Positions 31,931 to 37,910 of a stretch of DNA of 37,910 bases are shown in pieces. The stretch's first letter is position 1, and every line of letters begins with the position of its first letter. The position numbers and the translations under genes were made by a program. The notes beneath the pieces are model-generated. The model saw only the letters and a program-made list of their open reading frames with translations. It made no database searches and was not told where the DNA came from. This DNA comes from Cyclobacteriaceae bacterium (GTDB taxonomy: Bacteria > Bacteroidota > Bacteroidia > Cytophagales > Cyclobacteriaceae): contig JABFSO010000395.1 of assembly GCA_013140555.1 (NCBI GenBank), forward strand, positions 1-37,910. Reading direction: 5' to 3'.

Positions 31931-33289
31931 ATGAAAACTAATTTTTCAATTCTCAAACTACTTTTTGGTCTCATGCTGTTGACTTCAGCATCGATGGCTC
32001 AGGTTCAACCTAAAATTCAATATTTACGAGCATATGATAAGACTGGAATAAATGTGTTTGAAACACCAAAGACAGACACTATTCCTTACGAAGGACTTAG
32101 AATTAGATTTGGCGCAGGTTTCACACAGGGCTACCAAAGCCTTAGTCATAGCAATGGTTTGTCCGTAAGCAGCCCTACGAAGTTATATGAAATGGGTGGC
32201 GGCTTTCCGCTTGCTCAGGCAAACTTTAACATTGATGTGCAATTATACGATGGTGTAAGTTTAAATCTGGTGTCATACATGTCATCTCACCACCACAACG
32301 AGTTTTGGGTAAAAGGAGGCTACTTGCAAATTGATAAAGTTGGATTCTTGAAAAGTGAATTCTTTGATAAACTTTGGAAAAACCTTACCCTTAAAGTCGG
32401 TCACATGGAAGTGAATTATGGTGACGCACACTTTCGCAGAAGCGATGGCGGTCATACTCTATGGAATCCCTGGATTGAAAACAACATCATGGATGCGTTT
32501 ACCACTGAAATTGGAGCAGAGCTATACTGGAAAAAGAATGGCATCCTGTTAATGGGTGGATATACCGATGGTGAAATTCAAGGTAATGTTGCATCTCCTT
32601 CCACACCAATTGGTGGAAAACGTGCTCCTTCATTGTATGCTAAAATTGGAATCGACAAACAATTGCAGGAAAAGCTACGTGTGCGAGTAACCGCTTCAGC
32701 TGTAACTACCGAATCTTCTATCAGCAACACGTTGTATGGTGGCGACCGTACCGGATCAAACTATCAATATGTAATGGAAAACGCTCCTGTTACTTTAACT
32801 GGAAACGCTTTCGCTGGCCGTTTCAATCCCGGCTTCCGCGATAACCTAACATCATTCGTAATCAATCCATTCGTGAAATTCAGCGGCCTGGAAGTGTTTG
32901 GTACTTTCGAATGGGCTTCTGGTAACAGTGCTTTTGAAAATGGTGAAGGAACTACTTATGCAAAACAAAGCGATCGCAAAGCTCAACAAACAGCTATAGA
33001 AGCATTGTATCGTTTTGGCCGCAACGAACAGTTTTACTTCGGTGGCCGCTATATCTCTGTTAATTCTACCATTGGTGAAGGCTACACTGCAACAGCTGTG
33101 GGAACGCGCTACGACATTACAATTGATCGCACGTCCATTGGTGGCGGCTGGTTTATTACCCAAAACATTTTATTGAAAGGCGAATATGTTACCCAAAACT
33201 ATGGTGGCTTTAAAGATACTGGTGCAAACAACCGCTTCTACAATGGTAAGTTTGACGGGTTTGTAATACAAGGAGCAATTAGTTTTTGA
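31931..33289 (+). CDS. Outer-membrane beta-barrel protein, porin-like
   Basis: 452 aa. Signal peptide at residues 1-23 (SMAQ). The mature protein is made of alternating short strands with aromatic ends (for example LTLKVGHMEVNYGDAHFRR, FYFGGRYISVNS, GGGWFITQNILLKGEYVTQ) and finishes on a strand ending in F, the outer-membrane insertion signal. It resembles phosphate-selective porin/OprP-like and related Bacteroidota barrels, but I cannot assign a substrate. It lies 26 bp after a YceI gene, likely in one operon. A terminator follows at 33313. Confidence 0.75.
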   Translation: MKTNFSILKLLFGLMLLTSASMAQVQPKIQYLRAYDKTGINVFETPKTDTIPYEGLRIRFGAGFTQGYQSLSHSNGLSVSSPTKLYEMGGGFPLAQANFNIDVQLYDGVSLNLVSYMSSHHHNEFWVKGGYLQIDKVGFLKSEFFDKLWKNLTLKVGHMEVNYGDAHFRRSDGGHTLWNPWIENNIMDAFTTEIGAELYWKKNGILLMGGYTDGEIQGNVASPSTPIGGKRAPSLYAKIGIDKQLQEKLRVRVTASAVTTESSISNTLYGGDRTGSNYQYVMENAPVTLTGNAFAGRFNPGFRDNLTSFVINPFVKFSGLEVFGTFEWASGNSAFENGEGTTYAKQSDRKAQQTAIEALYRFGRNEQFYFGGRYISVNSTIGEGYTATAVGTRYDITIDRTSIGGGWFITQNILLKGEYVTQNYGGFKDTGANNRFYNGKFDGFVIQGAISF

Positions 33290-33312
33290 TTGGTAGGTTT
33301 TGTTGTAAGAAT

Positions 33313-33353
33313 ATTCCGGCTGGTGATTTCATCGGCCGGAATTTCTTTTTTTT
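33313..33353 (+). terminator. Rho-independent terminator after the barrel gene
   Basis: ATTCCGGC (33313-33320) pairs perfectly with GCCGGAAT (33335-33342) across a 14-nt loop, followed by TTTCTTTTTTTT. It ends only 17 bp before the GTG of the next YceI-like gene, so readthrough or a promoter within the T-rich stretch would be needed to express that gene. Confidence 0.8.
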
Positions 33354-33369
33354 GTACTAATTTAAATGT

Positions 33370-33975
33370 GTGAAAAATCTCTTGTCATTCTTTGCTCTTA
33401 TCTTCTTGCTTTCCGGCTTCCGTGCGGATAATGTACTCGTTCATCGACTGATTGTACTGCCGGATAGTAGGCTGATCATTGAAGGGAAGACCAATGTAAA
33501 TTCATATAGCTGCGCCATCCCGCGCTACATTGGAAAGGATACATTAGTGCTGCACGAGGGTGGTCGCAATGTGAGGCCCGTATTTGTAAAAGGCGAAGTG
33601 TCGCTCGATGCGCGCAGCTTTGATTGTGGCATTGCACCGATGACGGCTGATTTCCGGAAGACCATCAATAGCAAAGCACATCCGGTCATTCTGATCGACT
33701 TCATTTCTTTTGAGCGCACACCGTCCTATAGATCGGGAGAAGAAAAATTTAAAAGTGTCGTGCGCATTTCATTAGCAGGAGTGAGCAAACTTTTTGAAAT
33801 GGACTGTTCTATTTCGACCTCTCCTGCTGGCCTGATCCATTTAAAGGGAGGTCGCCAATTTATTTTTGCAGACTTTGATTTAGAGGCTCCCAAACATATG
33901 CTGGGTTTGGTAAAAGTAGATCAACAATTGCACGTAGGGTTTCATCTGGTGCTTAAATTAGATGCCGATCGCTAG
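33370..33975 (+). CDS. Divergent YceI-like secreted protein
   Basis: 201 aa with a GTG start. Signal peptide at residues 1-19. The sequence keeps YceI-like features: LIIEGKTNVNSYSC at the front, a SISLAGVSK-like strand VRISLAGVSKLFEM, and the end FADFDLEAPKHMLGLVKVDQ, parallel to MSDFQVEAPVFMFGTVKTGD in the gene at 31329. It has four cysteines, including C48 and C106, absent from the usual family. The role is unknown; it is probably a partner of the neighbouring barrel and YceI protein. It converges on the TMEM175 gene with only 2 bp between the stops. Confidence 0.75.
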   Translation: MKNLLSFFALIFLLSGFRADNVLVHRLIVLPDSRLIIEGKTNVNSYSCAIPRYIGKDTLVLHEGGRNVRPVFVKGEVSLDARSFDCGIAPMTADFRKTINSKAHPVILIDFISFERTPSYRSGEEKFKSVVRISLAGVSKLFEMDCSISTSPAGLIHLKGGRQFIFADFDLEAPKHMLGLVKVDQQLHVGFHLVLKLDADR

Positions 33976-33977
33976 AG

Positions 33978-34613
33978 CTATTGTCTATCAGACACACTCA
34001 ATGCTGCCTTTTCTTTGCGGTCCAATCTGCGCTCGCCAATAGCTTGTAGAATAAAAATCAAAATAAATAAGTAGCGGGCTGAAAGAGGCTCCACAAAAAC
34101 CCATATTCCAGAGAGCAACCAAACGGCTGGTGCAATCATCGCGCGAAAGCGCAAGCGTGCTGCTACGAAAGGGGTAAGCGTTTCACTGTATCCTTCTTTC
34201 TTCACGATGTAATTGACCATGACTAAATTAAACACACCTATCATTACCAAATTAACGCAGTAAACAACGAAGGGTCCGTTTAAGCCAAAATACTTTGAAT
34301 AAAAGGCGGTAGAAAATGGCAACAGTACAACCGACATCAGCAGCCAAACGGTAAGCCATAGCAATCGGTTATCGTACGTTTTTACAAACTGAGCTAAAAT
34401 TAAGTGTGCGCGCCAATACAGTGCCGTTACTAAAAAGCTGATGAAGAACCCAACAAAACTGGGAATGAGCCGGAGCAAAACACCAGAGGTTCCATGACTA
34501 GTTAAGTCTGCTGAGGTAGGAATTTTTATCTCCAGAATCAGTAATGTCATGGCGATGGCAAATACGGCATCGCAAAAATTGTTAACGCGGTCGTTGGGAA
34601 ATCGATTGAGCAT
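33978..34613 (-). CDS. TMEM175/DUF1211-type potassium channel homologue
   Basis: 211 aa from ATG 34613; an upstream ATG at 34649 adds 12 residues with no family support. The family motif in helix 1 is RVNNFCDAVFAIAMTLLILEI, where most members have FSD; here the serine is cysteine (C14). About six helices follow. Bacterial TMEM175 proteins form tetrameric potassium-permeable channels across the inner membrane. The R..F.D core is retained, so a channel role is likely, and the C14 change is near the pore-lining start of helix 1. It is convergent with the YceI-like gene and divergent from the Uma2 gene. Confidence 0.85.
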   Translation of the reverse strand: MLNRFPNDRVNNFCDAVFAIAMTLLILEIKIPTSADLTSHGTSGVLLRLIPSFVGFFISFLVTALYWRAHLILAQFVKTYDNRLLWLTVWLLMSVVLLPFSTAFYSKYFGLNGPFVVYCVNLVMIGVFNLVMVNYIVKKEGYSETLTPFVAARLRFRAMIAPAVWLLSGIWVFVEPLSARYLFILIFILQAIGERRLDRKEKAALSVSDRQ

Positions 34614-34694
34614 TTCGAAAGATAGTAAGACATTGGTAAATACCCGCATTTCGGATTGCCGTAAGATTGGTTGAAATACGGAAGCTTAGTTTTT

Positions 34695-35330
34695 ATGGAA
34701 ATTTGTAGATTTGTTAAAAGGACAAAGACAAATATCGAAATGATCGTTGCAGAAAAAGATATTGGTTTGGAACGACTCCTCAACAAACATGACTCCCTCA
34801 TCACAGTTGCTGGCAGCTTAGATGAATTTTATGCTTTGGAAGAAACCAAAGCTGATTTTGTTAATGGATTTATTCATATTCAAATGGGAGCAAGTGTAAT
34901 TCATGAACGGATTTTCAGTAAAATATTTCTACAATTAGGGCTTTTTGTGAATCAAAAGCTGCTAGGAGAAATTTTTGGATCTCGACTTTCTGTAGGGTTA
35001 TCGAGTAGTTACCATCCTGAGCCAGACATTTTTTTTGTTGCAAATAAAAATTCAGGAAAATATGCCAATGACCGATTCAATGGTACGCCTGATCTCGTCA
35101 TTGAAATCATTTCGCCCTCCACCCGTAAATTAGATTTGGAAGAAAAACGTCCGCTCTACCAAAATAATTTGGTGCCTGAAATCTATTTTATCGACTTTGA
35201 TAATAAGGTGGTGATTATCGATTTGTTTGAAGATGACAAGTATGTTTCATTCACCCTACGCACAGGTAAATTTGCGAGTAAAGTATTAGCAGGCCTCGAG
35301 TGGGAGATTGAAAAAATGTATCTGCCGTAG
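34695..35330 (+). CDS. Uma2-family (PD-(D/E)XK-like) nuclease
   Basis: 211 aa from ATG 34695; ATG 34740 (MIVAEKD) is also possible. The Uma2 fold (PF05685, restriction endonuclease-like) shows as ADFVNGFIHIQMGAS, YHPEPDIFFVANK with the acidic D, GTPDLVIEIISPST with the D and E of the active site, and DLEEKRPLYQ. Members are common in cyanobacteria and Bacteroidota and are often multi-copy. Their target is unknown, and some may be domesticated nucleases linked to mobile DNA. All putative catalytic acids are present. It stands alone, 17 bp before the convergent gene ending at 35348. Confidence 0.85.
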   Translation: MEICRFVKRTKTNIEMIVAEKDIGLERLLNKHDSLITVAGSLDEFYALEETKADFVNGFIHIQMGASVIHERIFSKIFLQLGLFVNQKLLGEIFGSRLSVGLSSSYHPEPDIFFVANKNSGKYANDRFNGTPDLVIEIISPSTRKLDLEEKRPLYQNNLVPEIYFIDFDNKVVIIDLFEDDKYVSFTLRTGKFASKVLAGLEWEIEKMYLP

Positions 35331-35347
35331 GTTAGAAAATTTGTCCA

Positions 35348-36184
35348 CTATTTTCTATGTCGGGCGAGCGCAGCTGCTTGGCCAATCCAATTATCTCTGC
35401 CGATTCTATCGGGAAAGAACTTGATAGATGTTGTTACAAAATCAATCGTTTCGGGCGTGAACTCACTGATCTGCTTAAACGTGTAAATACCAATTGCATT
35501 CAGCTTACTCTCTATCACCGGTCCAATACCGGAAATTAATTTAAGATCGTCTCTATTTTTTTCAGATACTTTTTCAATCGAAACTTCTACTGCTTTCCGC
35601 TTAGGTGTGTGTGCTTTCTCCAATTCCTGTTTTAGGCCATCGGTGATCATTTTCTCATTGGTCAATTGGATCTCCAATTGTTTGATTTGCATAGCGTATC
35701 GACCAAGTTCCACATCGGCCAATTGAATCTTCGGGCGAATGCTTTGTAATTCATCTTTCAAAAGCGCTACGGTTTCATCTTTTTCTTTTAGCGCGGCCTT
35801 TAGGCGTTGACTTTCATCTGCGAGTCGTTGATTATCTTCTTTCAAAACAGCTTCCGTGCGAACCAAATTCAACTCCATTTCGCGCACTTTACGCATACTG
35901 GTTGTTTTCATTTCGTCCAGTTGCTTCTTTTCATTTTGCAACGCATCAGTAGAAACCTTTTTTGTGTGGTCGATTGTACTTTGTTGTTGATACCATGCAA
36001 TGGCAAAACCGATGAAAACGGCCACCACGAGCATCACCAGAATTTCAAAAATGGCAGTGGTGGCTGCCTGGGGATTGAACTGAGCCGGATCGGTGGAAAC
36101 ACCTTTTACTCCAATTATGTACCATTGTGATGCGACTAGGCACCAAACAAAAAATGCTCCAATGAACGAATATGTAAGTTTCAT
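35348..36184 (-). CDS. Membrane-anchored coiled-coil protein with C-terminal helix-hairpin-helix domain
   Basis: 278 aa. Two transmembrane helices at about residues 5-22 and 44-64 (IFEILVMLVVAVFIGFAIAW) are followed by a long coiled coil (about 70-195, heptad-rich with many K, E and L). The last about 65 residues hold a helix-hairpin-helix unit: DDLKLISGIGPVIESKLNAI, then YTFKQISEFTPETIDFV, as in proteins labelled 'predicted flap endonuclease-1-like'. HhH units bind DNA backbone without sequence preference. The layout suggests a protein that ties DNA, or another HhH partner, to the inner membrane; the biological role is unknown. It diverges from the AhpD-like gene. Confidence 0.75.
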   Translation of the reverse strand: MKLTYSFIGAFFVWCLVASQWYIIGVKGVSTDPAQFNPQAATTAIFEILVMLVVAVFIGFAIAWYQQQSTIDHTKKVSTDALQNEKKQLDEMKTTSMRKVREMELNLVRTEAVLKEDNQRLADESQRLKAALKEKDETVALLKDELQSIRPKIQLADVELGRYAMQIKQLEIQLTNEKMITDGLKQELEKAHTPKRKAVEVSIEKVSEKNRDDLKLISGIGPVIESKLNAIGIYTFKQISEFTPETIDFVTTSIKFFPDRIGRDNWIGQAAALARHRK

Positions 36185-36347
36185 CTCCAGACGAATTAAT
36201 CGGGCACGAAACTACTAAAAATTCGGTAAACGCGCGATTCTACGAACATTTTGCAAAAAACAGGATCGCCAAAACACGTCCGGTTATGCCTGTTTTAAGA
36301 TCTTTTTAGTCACGTAAATTGAATTTTCCGGTGGATGGATTAGTGGT

Positions 36348-36355
36348 TACTTTTG
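36348..36355 (+). promoter_or_regulatory. -7 element before the AhpD-like gene
   Basis: TACTTTTG matches TAnnTTTG and ends 24 bp before the ATG at 36380. A TTG at 36319-36321 is a few bases too far away to be a standard -33 element. The rest of the 168-bp gap shows no other feature. Confidence 0.45.
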
Positions 36356-36379
36356 CACAACAATCTTTGTAAAAATCTT

Positions 36380-36718
36380 ATGGGTCTAGTAGAGCAATTT
36401 AATTCCTATCGCAGCCAGATGAATGAAAAAATTCTGGAGGCGGATAATCTGATCATCAAGCGAATCTTCAACCTCGATACCAACGCCTATCAGGCTGGCG
36501 CACTCGATGTGAAGTCGAAAGAATTGATCGGTTTGACTTGTTCACTCGTGCTGCGTTGCGATGACTGTGTAAAATATCACTTAGGAAAGTGCAAAGAATT
36601 GAATTTCTCGACAGCCGAAGTACACGAAGCGATGGGTGTTGCCACACTTGTTGGCGGAACCATTGTGATTCCGCATTTGCGAAGGGCATTTGAATATTGG
36701 GAAGAACTGAACAAGTAA
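36380..36718 (+). CDS. Carboxymuconolactone decarboxylase / AhpD-like protein
   Basis: 112 aa from ATG 36380; an in-frame TTG at 36353 lies inside the promoter element and is rejected. The all-helical CMD fold carries the redox motif C60-D-D-C63-x3-H67 in LRCDDCVKYHLGKC, with a conserved EVHEAMGVATLVGGTIVIPH helix pair. This CxxCxxxH site marks AhpD-type disulfide reductases rather than true decarboxylases. The substrate partner is unknown. It is 3 bp from the next gene and probably leads an operon with the following three genes. Confidence 0.9.
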   Translation: MGLVEQFNSYRSQMNEKILEADNLIIKRIFNLDTNAYQAGALDVKSKELIGLTCSLVLRCDDCVKYHLGKCKELNFSTAEVHEAMGVATLVGGTIVIPHLRRAFEYWEELNK

Positions 36719-36721
36719 GCT

Positions 36722-37114
36722 ATGTTTAAGCGTGATCTGGATTTGGAGCGGCAGTGGAATTACCTTTTGAAAGAAATTGAAAAACAGATTCAAAAGAAGC
36801 CGAAAGATTTGAATGAAGTTCTGTTTTTAATTGGCGTTCAAGAGTTGGGCCGGGGCGCGCAGCGTTTTGAAAAAGAAGAAAAGCAAGATTTGATGCACAT
36901 TGCTATTTGCAAAGTGCTGAGTTTGGCCGGCTATTATGAATTGGAAGGATTGGATAAAGATGGCTGGCCACACTGGAAGCTCATCAAAAAACTGCCTCAC
37001 TTCGACCTGCTCGAACAGGAAAAGTTATTGAAGATGCTCGTGATTGAATATTTTGAAAAAGAGTATGAGTGGGTGATTTTTAAGGCACAATCCCCCGATT
37101 CTCTTTCAAGTTAA
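36722..37114 (+). CDS. Conserved hypothetical cytoplasmic protein
   Basis: 130 aa, no signal peptide or membrane segment. It is helical and charged, with LNEVLFLIGVQELGRGAQRF, a HIAICKVLSLAGYYELEGLD block and WPHWKLIKKLP. I do not recognise a family. Spacing of 3 bp from the AhpD-like gene and 12 bp to the Lgt-like gene places it in one operon. Its stop overlaps an ATG (TAATG) in another frame that only yields 16 codons. Confidence 0.7.
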   Translation: MFKRDLDLERQWNYLLKEIEKQIQKKPKDLNEVLFLIGVQELGRGAQRFEKEEKQDLMHIAICKVLSLAGYYELEGLDKDGWPHWKLIKKLPHFDLLEQEKLLKMLVIEYFEKEYEWVIFKAQSPDSLSS

Positions 37115-37126
37115 TGATCCTATCCT

Positions 37127-37864
37127 TTGAATTTTCCAATCAATTTCCACATTGGCAATTTTGAGATATCGTCTCATCTTGTTTTTGAAACATTGTCATT
37201 TTTTATTGGATATCGATATTACTCCTTCCTCCGTTCACGGCAGAAAGATCTAATTGTAGATGAAAACCGGATTTGGATTATCATTGGTGCCGCAGCGGGG
37301 GCATTTATTTTTTCGCGATTTATTGGGATTATGGAGAATCCTTCGCTAATCAAAGAAAACTGGTTACTTGCTTTTGGTAACAAATCCATTATCGGTGGAT
37401 TATTGGGGGGGCTCATCGGGGTTGAGCTGGTAAAAAAGTGGATTGGCGAAAATCACTCCTCGGGTGATTTGTTTACACTGCCTTTGATCGTAGCCATTGG
37501 GATTGGCCGGGTCGGTTGCTTTTTGGCTGGATTATCGGACAATACATACGGAGTTGAAACATCCCTACCGTGGGGAATTGATTTGGGTGATGGTATTCAT
37601 CGGCACCCGACCAATCTTTATGAAATCGGTTTTCTCGTTGTTCTGTATTTTTCACTAAAAAAGATAAGAGCGGAAAAATTAAAATCCGGAGCCATGTTCA
37701 AATTATTTATGGTGAGTTATCTCTCATTCCGATTTTTGATTGAATTCATTAAGCCAAATGAGTTTTCGTTTTTATCATTATCCGCCATTCAAATCGCTTG
37801 TATCGCAGGGCTGATTCACTATTGGAAAGTAATTATCTTTCCGAAACAATCTTTATATGCCTGA
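37127..37864 (+). CDS. Prolipoprotein diacylglyceryl transferase homologue with altered active site
   Basis: 245 aa with a TTG start: a stop codon lies 12 bp upstream in frame and the next internal ATG is far into the protein. The Lgt fold is clear from about seven helices, the SIIGGLLGGLIGV turn, the signature region GRVGCFLAG, HPTNLYE, and the late FRFLIEFIKPNE. Compared with E. coli Lgt, the histidine of the HGG turn is isoleucine, the N of GRxGN is cysteine, the E at the end of that signature is missing and the late catalytic R is K. Transfer of diacylglycerol to lipoproteins is therefore doubtful; it may use another lipid or act on something else. It overlaps the next gene by 8 bp. Confidence 0.8.
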   Translation: MNFPINFHIGNFEISSHLVFETLSFFIGYRYYSFLRSRQKDLIVDENRIWIIIGAAAGAFIFSRFIGIMENPSLIKENWLLAFGNKSIIGGLLGGLIGVELVKKWIGENHSSGDLFTLPLIVAIGIGRVGCFLAGLSDNTYGVETSLPWGIDLGDGIHRHPTNLYEIGFLVVLYFSLKKIRAEKLKSGAMFKLFMVSYLSFRFLIEFIKPNEFSFLSLSAIQIACIAGLIHYWKVIIFPKQSLYA

Positions 37865-37910
37865 AAGTCCTTCTACGTATTATGATTTTACCCTCAGCAT
37901 CTGTTCGGTT
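37857..37910 (+). CDS. N-terminal fragment, possibly a radical SAM protein
   Basis: An ATG at 37857, overlapping the end of the Lgt-like gene by 8 bp, opens a frame that runs off the right edge after 18 codons (MPESPSTYYDFTLSICSV). The YYD-T-SIC pattern resembles the N-terminus of radical SAM proteins of the MJ0619/tetraether-synthase type, which begin with a TxSxCxxC motif. The fragment is too short for certainty. Confidence 0.4.
   Translation, partial: MPESPSTYYDFTLSICSV

Noticed and set aside
37114-37164. ATG overlapping the stop at 37114 as start of the Lgt-like gene
   Set aside because: That frame stops after 16 codons; the Lgt fold is in another frame starting at TTG 37127, and a frameshift is not needed to explain it.

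Overview
The window reads as chromosomal DNA of a Bacteroidota member, most likely order Cytophagales. The grounds are the Bacteroidota-type promoter element TAnnTTTG upstream of several genes, the lack of clear Shine-Dalgarno sequences, frequent GTG/TTG starts, a PadR regulator paired with a 'permease prefix' FtsX-type permease, CarboxypepD_reg-like and YceI proteins, and a LytS/LytTR two-component pair. This placement is inference from gene content; no rRNA or tRNA gene is present.

Layout. (1) 1-0.9 kb, minus: the start of a TolC-like efflux gene behind a TetR regulator with a probable operator. (2) 1.0-5.2 kb, plus: a secreted OmpA-like protein of unknown role, an amino-acid antiporter-like permease and a DDAH/arginine deiminase-fold hydrolase. 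(3) 5.2-9.7 kb, plus: a self-contained module in which two paralogous secreted three-repeat proteins flank a LytS-type kinase and a LytTR regulator. Both paralogs have a 21-bp-spaced direct repeat at nearly the same distance from their start codons, as expected for LytTR operators. (4) 9.9-15.6 kb, plus: a CarboxypepD_reg/thioredoxin-like fusion, a DUF4386 membrane protein, and a PadR plus FtsX-type permease pair. (5) 15.7-22.1 kb, plus: an ArsC-like protein and an NrtR-type regulator, then an NAD salvage operon (NMN adenylyltransferase-Nudix, nicotinamide phosphoribosyltransferase, a divergent PRPP synthetase, a small HAD-like protein, and an NMNAT-like/methyltransferase fusion). Its promoter is bracketed by two copies of a palindromic operator. 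(6) 22.2-24.2 kb, minus: an AT-rich RloA/RloB (AbiL-like) defence pair with two related palindromes upstream. (7) 24.4-31.1 kb, minus: a fatty-acid beta-oxidation operon (MarR regulator, fadN-, fadA- and fadE-like genes) interrupted by a four-helix-bundle gene; each gene from fadN onward ends exactly at a repeat. (8) 31.3-34.0 kb, plus: two YceI-family genes around an outer-membrane barrel. (9) 34.0-37.9 kb: a TMEM175-type channel, an Uma2 nuclease, a coiled-coil helix-hairpin-helix membrane protein, then an AhpD-like protein, an unknown protein, a degenerate Lgt homologue and the start of what may be a radical SAM gene.

The two best candidates for undescribed biology are the LytTR module with its secreted three-repeat paralogs and the NMNAT-like/SAM-methyltransferase fusion at the end of the NAD salvage operon. 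The placement of stop codons inside repeats along the fad operon is the most unusual DNA-level pattern. No tRNA, rRNA, CRISPR array, transposase or integrase was seen.
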